Shown here: positions 17,801-25,749 of the stretch, in pieces
How positions within the stretch are numbered: the stretch's first letter is position 1
Layout: each line of letters opens with the position of its first letter
Assembly (NCBI GenBank): GCA_902727985.1
Contig: CACVAY010000140.1
Span: 25,855 to 65,778 of the forward strand
DNA from: an uncultured Thiotrichaceae bacterium
GTDB taxonomy: Bacteria > Pseudomonadota > Gammaproteobacteria > Thiotrichales > Thiotrichaceae
DNA length: 39,924 bases
Reading direction: 5' to 3'
Program-made: the position numbers and the translations under genes
The notes under the pieces: generated by a model
Told to the model about the DNA's origin: nothing
The model's input: the letters and a program-made list of their open reading frames with translations, nothing else
Databases searched by the model: none

Positions 17801-19195
17801 CTATTCAGCACTCTCCGGATTACTTGGTTTTTGAGGGGTCGGATTACGTCGACGCTGATGATTATTGTTCGGTTTGTTACTCTTAGAGGTATTTCTACGT
17901 TTATTGCCATTAGAGGAACGCTTCCCTTTAGCTTGACCGCCCCTATTCCCTCCATTTTTACGCTTGTCATTTTTATCATGACCATTTACCCGATCACGTT
18001 GGACGCGCACGGGGCGTTTGATTTCAGGTAATAACTCGCTTGATATGCCTTCTACCGGAATGCTCATGCCAATATATTCTTCGATCTCCGGCAAATAGAA
18101 TGCAGTATCTTCACAAGCAAAACTGATGGAGTCGCCAGATGCACCTGCGCGTGCTGTACGCCCAATACGATGCACATAATCTTCTTGATGCTGTGGTAAA
18201 TCGAAATTTATCACATGAGACACATCTGAAATATGTAAACCACGTGCTGCGACGTCAGTCGCGATCAAAACACTGTGTTTACCCTTCTCGAATTCCTCAA
18301 GTAATCGCTGACGTTTATTTTGTTTCACATCACCTGAAATCATGGCCGCAGAGATTTTATTTCCACGTAAGAAGTCATCAATTTTTTCAGCATTACGCTT
18401 GGTATTAACAAACACAATGCTACGGAACGGCTGCTCTTTCTGAAGAATGCCAATCAGCAACGGGATCTTCTCACTGTTTGCAGGATAGTAAACTTTTTGA
18501 CTAACATTTTTTGCACTAACAGATTCTGCCTTGATCTCAACCTTTTCAGGATTGTCCATATGATCATAGGCCAACTCCAATACACGCTGAGACAATGTTG
18601 CCGAAAACAGCATATTTAAACGCTTGGAGGGCGTAGGTAAGCGACGTAGCAAAAAACGGATATCATTAATAAAACCAAGATCAAACATACGATCAGCTTC
18701 ATCCAGCACCAAACCTTGTGCGTGACGTAGTGTGAAACACTTCTGCTTGAAATAATCGATGATACGCCCTGGTGTACCTACAAGAATATCCACAGGTTGT
18801 TCGAATTGGCGTTTCTGCTTTTCATAAGCAGTTCCGCCATAAACGAGTGCCGTCTTCAAGCCGGTATGCTTACTCATCTTCTTCGCATCATCAGCAATCT
18901 GAATCGCAAGCTCACGAGTTGGGGCAAGAATTAAACAACCGATATTACCAGGCTTGGTGCCTTCATCAGTTTGAGTACTTAACAGTCTTTGCAAAACAGC
19001 AACTAAAAAGGCCGCTGTTTTTCCTGTTCCAGTTTGTGCTTGCCCTGTGACATCTTTGCCTTCTAAGCTATATTTCAAAGTTTCTGCCTGTACGGGAGTA
19101 CAGAATTCGAAACCGATTTCATCAAGGGATTGTAAAATGGTGGGATCGATGGGTAAATCCGCATAGCGGACATCACTAAGGTGGTTATCATTCAT
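17801..19195 (-). CDS. rhlB: RhlB-type DEAD-box ATP-dependent RNA helicase
   Basis: The chosen start is ATG 19195 (464 residues). A GTG at 19228 would add 11 residues but its upstream AGG is too close. The Q motif F-E-F-C-T-P-V-Q and the RhlB-like G-K-D-V-T-G-Q-A-Q-T-G-T-G-K-T precede P-T-R-E-L-A, D-E-A-D (motif II), S-A-T (III), a second RecA domain with T-D-V-A-A-R-G-L-H-I and the motif VI H-R-I-G-R-T-A-R-A-G. The C-terminal roughly 85 residues are a disordered Arg/Lys/Asn-rich tail, typical of RNA-annealing or RNase E-docking extensions. RhlB unwinds RNA for the degradosome. RhlE is the alternative, but the Q-motif and nucleotide-loop flanks read as RhlB. tRNA-Ser follows on the same strand about 100 bases downstream. 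Confidence 0.88.
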   Translation of the reverse strand: MNDNHLSDVRYADLPIDPTILQSLDEIGFEFCTPVQAETLKYSLEGKDVTGQAQTGTGKTAAFLVAVLQRLLSTQTDEGTKPGNIGCLILAPTRELAIQIADDAKKMSKHTGLKTALVYGGTAYEKQKRQFEQPVDILVGTPGRIIDYFKQKCFTLRHAQGLVLDEADRMFDLGFINDIRFLLRRLPTPSKRLNMLFSATLSQRVLELAYDHMDNPEKVEIKAESVSAKNVSQKVYYPANSEKIPLLIGILQKEQPFRSIVFVNTKRNAEKIDDFLRGNKISAAMISGDVKQNKRQRLLEEFEKGKHSVLIATDVAARGLHISDVSHVINFDLPQHQEDYVHRIGRTARAGASGDSISFACEDTAFYLPEIEEYIGMSIPVEGISSELLPEIKRPVRVQRDRVNGHDKNDKRKNGGNRGGQAKGKRSSNGNKRRNTSKSNKPNNNHQRRRNPTPQKPSNPESAE

Positions 19196-19418
19196 GCATG
19201 GCAGAATACCACAATTATTTTGAATCACCTATGTATCAAAAGCATTAGCACGAATGCTTAATCACCACTAGGGGTAAATACTCCAAGCCTGTGATCTAAC
19301 ATTCAAAATACCGAATAAGGCCAACTCATGAATCAACGCCTATGGCCAAATCCTAAAACAACAATATCAACTCCTTACAGATATCTACCGACACGCCACA
19401 AACCATTTATCACGTTTA

Positions 19419-19448
19419 TTGTATTTCGAAAATGAAGTATCCTAGTAT
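19419..19448 (+). promoter_or_regulatory. Candidate sigma-70 promoter for the OmpA-like gene
   Basis: TTGTAT, an 18-base spacer and TAGTAT lie about 45 bases before the start codon at 19493. The matches are partial (3/6 and 4/6). Confidence 0.3.
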
Positions 19449-19492
19449 TTATCAGTACACAAACAATAATAATTAAAAATAAGGTGTCTTTC

Positions 19493-20074
19493 ATGAACTT
19501 GCTGATTAAATCTGCAGTTAGTACTGCTGTACTTGCTATTGCCTCAACAAACATAGCTTCCGCCTATGATCCATTTTCATTTAGCAACTATCAAAACCCT
19601 CCTTCAATGCCGAATCAATCAGCATTCTATGTCGGTGGCAGTATTGGAAGTATGACGGCTGACGGCTTTTGTAACAGCTGCGATGACTCTGATATGGGTT
19701 GGAAGCTCTTTGGTGGTTATGATTATAGCGACGTTGTAGCCGTTGAAGTGGGATATAATTCACTGGGGAAAGTAAAATCTACAACACAATCTAGCGAAGT
19801 GACTGGTTTCTCAGCTGCTGGTGTTGGTAAATTTAAGATCAATGACCAAATTGGTGTATTTGGTAAAGCAGGTATTTTTAAGTGGGATGCTGAAAACACT
19901 AATGAAGATCGAAACGCTACCGATCTCATGCTGGGTGCAGGTGCTAATTATCAGTACAACGACAACATCAAACTTCGTGCAGAATGGGAGCGCTTCATGG
20001 ACGTTGAAACCTCCACTACTTCACGTTCTGATCTTGACTACTTAAGTGCTGGTTTTACTTACCAAACGATGTAA
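19493..20074 (+). CDS. OmpA-like eight-stranded outer-membrane beta-barrel protein
   Basis: The start is ATG 19493 (193 residues), with AAGGTG seven bases upstream; an earlier GTG would overlap that site. A Sec signal peptide covers residues 1-24 (cleavage after A-S-A). The rest alternates polar and hydrophobic residues in the pattern of a small porin-like barrel (OMP_b-brl/OmpA_membrane): F-Y-V-G-G-S-I-G-S-M near the N-terminus, W-K-L-F-G-G-Y-D-Y, V-A-V-E-V-G-Y, G-V-F-G-K-A-G-I-F, and the terminal strand S-A-G-F-T-Y-Q-T-M. An unusual C-N-S-C pair lies in the first extracellular loop. There is no OmpA peptidoglycan-binding domain. The function is probably structural or adhesive, not further defined. 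It is monocistronic. Confidence 0.82.
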   Translation: MNLLIKSAVSTAVLAIASTNIASAYDPFSFSNYQNPPSMPNQSAFYVGGSIGSMTADGFCNSCDDSDMGWKLFGGYDYSDVVAVEVGYNSLGKVKSTTQSSEVTGFSAAGVGKFKINDQIGVFGKAGIFKWDAENTNEDRNATDLMLGAGANYQYNDNIKLRAEWERFMDVETSTTSRSDLDYLSAGFTYQTM

Positions 20075-20660
20075 GCAAAGAATAATACTCCTTGCCACTC
20101 ATTGAATTGTTAAGTATCAGCTTACCAATCTACAGCAACTTAAGCTGGTCTGAAGTCGCCTCCTAGAGACAGAATGCGGAGAATCTACCTCCACCGATAT
20201 TGTAGGCTTGAAAAAGTGAATACATTATGGAAACTGTTGTGCCTAATACAGAATATCGAAAAGCTGGCTAATTATGGAAAATCAGTAACATAACATGCGT
20301 CATATCCAGCAGAGAAGATACTCAAGAAAATAAGACAAAACATCTCATTCTAGCTTTACAGGGGGCATATCCTGAAAACAATAATCATTTGATACTCCAT
20401 CAAAAATAGGGCAATCTTAGAGCCCTAAAAGCAACACAAATATGGGCTTGCCGCATCTCCTCTAAACAGGTTTTTCTACAAGCTCCTTAGGCATAAAGAG
20501 ATCAACACCCCTATCTTAAATATTTCTTGAGCTTTTTGTTTACAGAGTTTAATTTCAATATGTTCAAAAACAAGATAATTAGCTGTCAGTTTAGTCAGTG
20601 AAATTATCATAAAATCAACACACTTCACGCTACCTCCTTATTATCAACCTAAACAACCAT
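20075..20660. other. Intergenic region between OmpA-like gene and endonuclease I
   Basis: 586 bases with stop codons in all frames and no recognisable gene or RNA. The only structure noted is a 6-bp stem (TAGGGC / GCCCTA, 20407-20427) that on the minus strand is followed by five T. No minus-strand gene leads into it. Confidence 0.4.
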
Positions 20661-21437
20661 ATGATTAGAAACAAAAAAAATCTTTTATTGCTCTTGCTAA
20701 TGTATTTCTTGTCCCTAACTTTTTCAGGATGTAGCAGCAATAACATAGATAAACAGGAAAGCCCTAATATTGGGCAGTTACCTAATACACCAAAAACGTT
20801 TAGTACTACTAAAAAGGTACTCTATAACGATGTTTATAACGGCCATAAAAAAACATTTTATTGTGGTTGCAAATTTACATCTACGAATAAAGTGTATCTG
20901 GGTACTTGCAATGCAGAACCGAGGAAAAACGTAAGTCGAGCAAAACGATTGGAAGCTGAACATGTTTTTCCAGCCTCACATTTCGGGCAACATCGCCAAT
21001 GCTGGCAACAAAAGCTATGTACAGACAGCAAGGGTAATAAATACGGAGGACGTAAGTGCTGTAATAAAATAGATCCTGTCTTTAAAACAGCACACAATGA
21101 TTTGCATAACCTGTTTCCCGTGATAGGTGAGATCAATGGAGATCGGAGTAATTATAACTGGGGTATGATACCTGGTGAAAAACAAAGCTATGGACAATGT
21201 GATATTGAAGTTGATTCTTCGATCAGACGCGCCGAACCACCTGATAATGTCAAAGGCAATGTTGCAAGAGTGTATCTTTATATGTCGGAAACCTATGGTA
21301 TTCGATTATCAGACCAAAGTAAGCAGTTATATCAGGCATGGAACAAGCTTGACCCTGTTGATTCCTGGGAAGAAGAACGTAACAAACGTATTAAAGAAGC
21401 CCAAGGTAATACGAACCGCTTTATCAAACGAGGATAA
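20661..21437 (+). CDS. Endonuclease I family nuclease, predicted lipoprotein
   Basis: The 258-residue protein contains the Endonuclease I (EndA/Vvn/NucM) core: the beta-beta-alpha-metal motif R-L-E-A-E-H-V-F-P-A-S (catalytic His in E-H-V-F-P), the cysteine-rich segment with C-W-Q and R-K-C-C-N, D-L-H-N-L-F-P-V-I-G-E-I-N-G-D-R-S-N, and R-A-Y/R-V-Y-L-Y-M. This family cuts DNA and often RNA nonspecifically in the periplasm or outside. The N-terminus is hydrophobic and ends in F-S-G-C-S-S, a near-standard lipobox, so anchoring to a membrane by a lipid is likely, unlike the soluble E. coli EndA. A possible role is DNA scavenging or barrier to incoming DNA. The start ATG 20661 lacks a strong ribosome binding site. 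A hairpin follows the gene. Confidence 0.88.
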   Translation: MIRNKKNLLLLLLMYFLSLTFSGCSSNNIDKQESPNIGQLPNTPKTFSTTKKVLYNDVYNGHKKTFYCGCKFTSTNKVYLGTCNAEPRKNVSRAKRLEAEHVFPASHFGQHRQCWQQKLCTDSKGNKYGGRKCCNKIDPVFKTAHNDLHNLFPVIGEINGDRSNYNWGMIPGEKQSYGQCDIEVDSSIRRAEPPDNVKGNVARVYLYMSETYGIRLSDQSKQLYQAWNKLDPVDSWEEERNKRIKEAQGNTNRFIKRG

Positions 21438-21446
21438 GTCCTGACG

Positions 21447-21490
21447 GAGAGACCTTCGACTTAGCAAAACAACAACAGTAAAGGTCTCTC
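21447..21490 (+). terminator. Long-loop hairpin after endonuclease I gene
   Basis: A perfect 10-bp inverted repeat, GAGAGACCTT (21447-21456) and AAGGTCTCTC (21481-21490), with a 24-base loop begins nine bases after the stop codon. The following sequence is AT-rich without a clean T-run, so it is a possible terminator or 3'-end stabiliser. Confidence 0.45.
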
Positions 21491-21543
21491 ATCTATTTAA
21501 TAAATAGGAATATTGGCATACCCCTGTGCTTGGTAACCAATAA

Positions 21544-21756
21544 GTGAAACAAACGTATATTTTTAAAAAGAGAGTTTACAATCAGGCGGGTCTTGACATC
21601 ATGCAGAAATTTGGTGATAGAAAAGCTGATAATGCCGCTAAACGTCAATTAGCAACAGTATTCCCTAATCATCGCATTGAGCAAATTGCCATTGATGGCA
21701 TAGCCAGTGGGGGTGGAAGTATCCACTGCGCCACACAACAGCAACCAAAGGGCTAA
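21544..21756 (+). pseudogene. C-terminal remnant of agmatine deiminase (peptidyl-arginine deiminase family)
   Basis: The last 50 or so codons match the end of agmatine deiminases: Q-K-F-G-D-x-K-A-D, V-F-P-N-H-x-I-E-Q-I-A-I-D-G-I-A-S-G-G-G-S-I-H-C-A-T-Q-Q-Q-P. The cysteine of G-G-G-x-I-H-C is the catalytic nucleophile in intact enzymes of about 350 residues. Only this end is present. The frame is closed by a stop at 21541, and nothing upstream in the preceding 100 bases resembles the rest of the enzyme. It cannot be an active deiminase and is best read as a truncated gene left by a deletion or recombination. The intact family hydrolyses agmatine to N-carbamoylputrescine. A short translated peptide is possible but there is no evidence for one. 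Confidence 0.8.
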
Positions 21757-21763
21757 AACAACT

Positions 21764-22486
21764 ATGGCAAATTTCAATACTCACATTACGGTTGCGGCTG
21801 TTGCTTCTGGCTTATTATCCACACTATGCTTTCAAGTTGGCTTTATCGGATCTAGTGATGCCTTACTACTAACCCTGATAGGAACTATTGGTGGAATTTT
21901 ACCCGACGTCGATTTACAGCACTCGTACCCTAGTCGAATAATATTTTCCCTGTTAGGTATTATTGTTGCTTTTTTATGGATGTTTTCAACAAAAAATCAA
22001 TGGTCTATTCTTGAATTATGGATTATTGGGGGAGCTATTTATGTCCTTATACGTTATCCCGTTTGGATGGTTTTTCATAAATACAACAAACATAGAGGAG
22101 CCATTCACTCTCTTATCGCCGCTATTTCCTTTGCTCTTTTTGCAACCACTATTAGTTTCACTGTCTTCTCAAAAACAGAATTTATTTCTTGGTTAGTGGG
22201 TTTTCTGATTTTTTATGGTTTTATCATTCACTTGCTGCTTGATGAGCTTTACAGTGTTGATTTTATGAACCGAAGGATTAAACGCTCCTTTGGAACGGCA
22301 ATGAAGATCATTGATACTCGGCAGCCTGGCATATCAGGAATTATCATTGCTATTGGTGCCATCTCATTCTGGTTTTCACCCAGTGCAACAACTTTTTTTG
22401 ATACCATCTCCTCACATGAAACCTATCAAATTATTTGGCATAGAATGCTTCCAGCAGAACTAGCCAAACTCATCTATGAACAATAG
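21764..22486 (+). CDS. YdjM-family (DUF457) inner-membrane metal-dependent hydrolase-like protein
   Basis: The start is ATG 21764 (240 residues), preceded by AAAGGG and by the family-typical N-terminus M-A-N-F-N-T-H. An earlier in-frame ATG at 21707 lies inside the agmatine deiminase remnant. Several hydrophobic helices alternate with conserved polar motifs of the LexA-regulated YdjM/DUF457 group: G-G-I-L-P-D-V-D-L-Q-H-S (about 42-53), H-R-G-A-I-H-S-L (about 108-115) and H-L-L-L-D-E near 160. These His/Asp residues probably bind metal, as in the related phospholipase-C-like membrane proteins, but no substrate is established. No LexA-box palindrome is obvious upstream. It lies seven bases after the deiminase remnant and probably uses a promoter before that remnant. 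Confidence 0.82.
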   Translation: MANFNTHITVAAVASGLLSTLCFQVGFIGSSDALLLTLIGTIGGILPDVDLQHSYPSRIIFSLLGIIVAFLWMFSTKNQWSILELWIIGGAIYVLIRYPVWMVFHKYNKHRGAIHSLIAAISFALFATTISFTVFSKTEFISWLVGFLIFYGFIIHLLLDELYSVDFMNRRIKRSFGTAMKIIDTRQPGISGIIIAIGAISFWFSPSATTFFDTISSHETYQIIWHRMLPAELAKLIYEQ

Positions 22487-22589
22487 CCATTACCCCAAAC
22501 ACTAATAATATTGCGGCGCTTAAACTCCTCCCACAAAACTTCCTGATTTTGCAGTTGCCATAGGCTCGTTGTTAACGCCATACTACTAA

Positions 22590-22715
22590 CACGGGATTAT
22601 GATGGTGGTTTTCCAGCAGAGGACTTTCACCTCATTAGTTCATACCCATGCTGGGCGTACACAAATACATGCATCTGACCAACAAAAGTACGGCTCCTAT
22701 GTCACCCTACTTTTG
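22590..22715. other. Unusual intergenic segment with inverted repeats, possible mobile or cassette remnant
   Basis: Within the 276-base gap after the YdjM-like gene, a stretch near 22593-22675 reads as a short open frame (D-Y-D-G-G-F-P-A-E-D-F-H-L-I-S-S) with a small CCCA-TGC-TGGG hairpin at its end. It is followed by the inverted repeat CAAAAGTA / TACTTTTG (22683-22690 and 22708-22715). No ribosome binding site fits. The composition differs from the AT-rich flanks. I could not identify it. Confidence 0.3.
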
Positions 22716-22762
22716 CAGTCGACATATGTAGGTATCATACAGAAATTAGGAGTGTATATTTA

Positions 22763-23203
22763 GTGAGTGAAAGTATCGACAAAGTTGTTTCTTTAGTTCG
22801 TATAATAAAAAAGTGGATGTCGTTTATTGTTTTAATTCTGATGACGGTAATTGTTGCTATCGCGATAGTAGAGCTTGGTATAATTCTTTATTTAGATTTA
22901 TTTGACTCCACAGATGATGTGCTTTTTCTTGAAATAGACGAAATCTTCAGGATCTTTGGTTTCTTTTTTATTATTCTCATTGGATTTGAGCTGATAGAGA
23001 CAATAGAAATGTACTTCAAAGAAAATATCATACATGCAGAGGTTGTTTTATTGGTGGCAGTTATAGCTGTTGCTCGAAAAGTAATTTTACTAGATCTCGA
23101 GAAATATGATCCCTTGGCAATAATAGGGTTAGGCATTATCATTCTTGCTTTAGGAGGTTGTTATTGGTTTATTAAGCTAAGTCACAGAGGAAAAAACGCA
23201 TAA
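22763..23203 (+). CDS. PsiE-family phosphate-starvation-inducible membrane protein
   Basis: The 146-residue product is a four-helix inner-membrane protein (hydrophobic stretches near residues 18-42, 62-78, 90-106 and 112-136). Between helices it carries the PsiE family pattern, including I-L-I-G-F-E-L-I-E-T-I-E-M-Y and H-A-E-V-V-L-L-V-A-V-I-A-V-A-R-K-V-I-L-L-D. PsiE is induced by phosphate starvation in E. coli and has no known biochemical role. The start is GTG 22763 with AGGAG ten bases upstream. No Pho box was recognised. It is followed by a 9-bp hairpin, so it appears monocistronic. Confidence 0.82.
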   Translation: MSESIDKVVSLVRIIKKWMSFIVLILMTVIVAIAIVELGIILYLDLFDSTDDVLFLEIDEIFRIFGFFFIILIGFELIETIEMYFKENIIHAEVVLLVAVIAVARKVILLDLEKYDPLAIIGLGIIILALGGCYWFIKLSHRGKNA

Positions 23204-23238
23204 CAGGTCAATCAGGTTCGTCAGAAATGAGTAGGGTT

Positions 23239-23269
23239 TGCGAGAAGCTAAAACATTTCCCTTCTCGCA
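23239..23269 (+). terminator. Putative terminator after the PsiE-like gene
   Basis: A perfect 9-bp stem TGCGAGAAG / CTTCTCGCA (23239-23247 and 23261-23269, 13-base loop) lies about 35 bases after the stop codon. A T-rich run follows only 18 bases later. Confidence 0.5.
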
Positions 23270-23429
23270 CTACCTTTACCGTAATTTTTTATTAAAACAA
23301 TCAAAAGGTTAAAGAGATACTTGGTTTAATATAGCTCACTGAGAAAATATTATCAACAACTTACGAGTTCTTTGATAGGCTGGAGCGTTATGTGTAAATA
23401 GATTTAGTAGAAAACGTAGAGGAAAATAA

Positions 23430-23720
23430 TTGGATAACAAAGACTTAATTAAGTTAATAAAAGCTGTTGCTGAAGAGCAAAATTACATGGTTGATAATGG
23501 AGATAAGAAATTTTCCATAGATTTTGATCAATGGCACTCGGTCGCATATGAAGTTTCAGAAAATTCATCGGGTTATATACAAGCAAATCAATGGGAATAT
23601 AGCCATGAGTCAGATGAATGGGTTTTGGGTAGAGCTGTGTATTCTATAAGAAGCCCTTCAGATGTAATAAAATTTTGCAGTATTCTAATCAACAGTAGAG
23701 ACATTAAAGCAAAACGCTAA
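23430..23720 (+). CDS. Small hypothetical protein (96 residues)
   Basis: Not recognised. The start is TTG 23430, supported by a good AGAGGAAA ribosome binding site seven bases upstream. The product is soluble and mildly acidic, with one cysteine near the C-terminus and two tryptophan-containing stretches (D-Q-W-H-S-V-A-Y-E and N-Q-W-E-Y-S-H-E-S-D-E-W). There is no signal peptide or transmembrane helix. It stands alone and converges with the hydrogenase operon. Coding potential is supported by the site and the uninterrupted frame, not by homology. Confidence 0.55.
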   Translation: MDNKDLIKLIKAVAEEQNYMVDNGDKKFSIDFDQWHSVAYEVSENSSGYIQANQWEYSHESDEWVLGRAVYSIRSPSDVIKFCSILINSRDIKAKR

Positions 23721-23950
23721 TTTTTCGTTTTTCTCTAGGAATTGTGAGCTAGCCTTAGAGTTACATACGCCCCCTCCACTACGTCATTGCCATGCTTGAG
23801 TTTAGTGGTTTCAATGAGTAATAAAAGGCTTGCAAGTATGTGGACGTTAGGGTTAAACAGAATTCTGGTGAAAGATCTCCTTCGATGTTTACGCGATAAG
23901 TAACTGAATTTAAGTTTCGATAAAACCCCGAAGCTGAAACATTCTCATTC

Positions 23951-25672
23951 TCACACCACCTTCACTTTCATAATTTCTTCACCATCAGGATCGGTTAAAT
24001 GTACCGCACAGGCGATGCATGGATCGAAGCTGTGGATAGTTCGTAGTATTTCAATCGGCTGTTTTGGATCATGCAAATCGGTGCCTTCCAATGCCGCTTC
24101 ATAAGGACCTGCTTGGCCTTTCGCATCACGCGGCCCTGCATTCCATGTGCTTGGTACGACGGCTTGATAATTGTCGATAATGCTATCCTTGATCACAATC
24201 CAATGCGCTAGGGCGCCTCGTGGCGCTTCCATATAACCCACACCACGTGCTTCGCTTGGCCATTGTGAAGGATCCCATTGTGTCTCGTTAAAGGTCTTGG
24301 TATCCCCTGCTTTGATATTGATGATCAGGTCATTCAACCAACCTTGCATGGCATCACCAATAATTTTTGTTTCCAGCGTTCTGGCGGCCGTTCGGCCTAA
24401 GGTTGAGAACAATGCTTCCACGGGGAGATCAAGATGCTTCAGCGTCATATTCACGAGTTCTTGGGTTTGTTCATGCCCTTGAGCATATAGATTTAGTACG
24501 CGTGCCAGTGGCCCAGTTTCCATGACTTGACCATTCCAGCGTGGTGATTTCATCCATGAATAGGATTCATCAACATCAAGCTGCTTATAGGGTGGTTTTG
24601 GTCCGGTGTAATTGAGATTCGTTTCACCGTCATAGGGATGCAGACCTTTTTCCTTACCACCTTCATAGTCATACCAAGAGTGTGCAACGAATTCCTGAAT
24701 CTCATCCTGTTTGCTCATGTCGACTGGATGCACTTTGGTCAAATCACGATTGAGAATAACACCCCCAGGAATCATAAATGATGACGAATCACCCATGCCA
24801 TTGCTTGGGAAATCGCCATAGCAAAGGAAGTTACCAACGCCCTCACCTTGCTTACCCCATTCTTTGTAATAGCTCGCGATAGTTAAGGTATCTGGGATAT
24901 ACACTTGCTCAACGAAGGTCATCATTTCGGTGATAATGTCTTGCACCTGACTCAAGCGTTTCATATTGATGGCTGAATCTGAGTTCAGGTCGATTGGGCA
25001 AGGCACGCCACCCACTAAAAAGTTTGGATGCGGATTTTTACCGCCAAAGATGGTGTGCAATTTAACGACATTACGTTGCCAAGTTAGCGCTTCCAAATAG
25101 TGAGATACCGCCATCAAATTGGCTTCAGGTGGTAATTTATAGGCAGGATGCCCCCAATAACCTTTGGCGAAGATACCTAGCTGTCCTCCCTCAACAAACC
25201 CTTTGAGCTTTTTGCGCATATCCGAGAAGTAGCCAGGTGAGGATTTTGGCCAATGCGGTGATACGCTCTGCGCTAATTCAGAAGTCGCCTTAGGATCAGC
25301 CGACAATGCCGATACGACATCCACCCAATCCAGTGCGTGCAAATGATAAAAATGCATCACATGGTCATGCACATATTGTGAGGCGACCATCAAGTTACGG
25401 ATAATTTCAGCATTCTTGGGGATTTTATAATCCAGCGCATCTTCCACGGCTCGTACAGAAGCGATGCCATGCACCAAGGTACATACTCCACAAATACGCT
25501 GTGCAAATGCCCACGCATCACGCGGATCTCGCCCTTGCATAATCAGCTCAATGCCGCGCACCATCGTGCCAGAGGAATAAGCCTGTTCAATGGTATTACC
25601 ATTCATTTGCGCTTCGACACGCAGATGGCCTTCGATACGGGTAATGGGGTCAACTACAACACGTTCACTCAT
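23951..25672 (-). CDS. hynL: [NiFe]-hydrogenase large subunit (Isp-type, HynL)
   Basis: The catalytic subunit, 573 residues from ATG 25672, is chosen because GAGAGAAAG precedes this ATG and it gives the family start V-V-D-P-I-T-R-I-E-G-H-L. The four Ni/Fe-binding cysteines are in R-I-C-G-V-C-T (Cys61, Cys64) and D-P-C-I-A-C-A-V-H (Cys552, Cys555). The 15 residues after His558 are the C-terminal peptide that the maturation protease removes after nickel insertion. The pattern fits group 1 uptake or bidirectional hydrogenases. It is the last gene of the leftward operon, separated from hynS by isp1, isp2 and an unassigned gene, the hallmark of Isp-type enzymes (HydDB group 1e). A 77-base gap precedes it, unlike the overlaps upstream. 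Confidence 0.95.
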   Translation of the reverse strand: MSERVVVDPITRIEGHLRVEAQMNGNTIEQAYSSGTMVRGIELIMQGRDPRDAWAFAQRICGVCTLVHGIASVRAVEDALDYKIPKNAEIIRNLMVASQYVHDHVMHFYHLHALDWVDVVSALSADPKATSELAQSVSPHWPKSSPGYFSDMRKKLKGFVEGGQLGIFAKGYWGHPAYKLPPEANLMAVSHYLEALTWQRNVVKLHTIFGGKNPHPNFLVGGVPCPIDLNSDSAINMKRLSQVQDIITEMMTFVEQVYIPDTLTIASYYKEWGKQGEGVGNFLCYGDFPSNGMGDSSSFMIPGGVILNRDLTKVHPVDMSKQDEIQEFVAHSWYDYEGGKEKGLHPYDGETNLNYTGPKPPYKQLDVDESYSWMKSPRWNGQVMETGPLARVLNLYAQGHEQTQELVNMTLKHLDLPVEALFSTLGRTAARTLETKIIGDAMQGWLNDLIINIKAGDTKTFNETQWDPSQWPSEARGVGYMEAPRGALAHWIVIKDSIIDNYQAVVPSTWNAGPRDAKGQAGPYEAALEGTDLHDPKQPIEILRTIHSFDPCIACAVHLTDPDGEEIMKVKVV

Positions 25673-25749
25673 GATTACTTTCTCTCTGTGATCCATCCTT
25701 CCCATGCTCCGTACATTCAGTCACTTGAGAAAGGGATAGGTCTTATCAG

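Noticed and set aside
25673-25749. Possible extra small gene in the 77-base gap before hynL
   Set aside because: No open frame with a start and site; the in-frame extension of hynL upstream of 25672 overlaps its own ribosome binding site.
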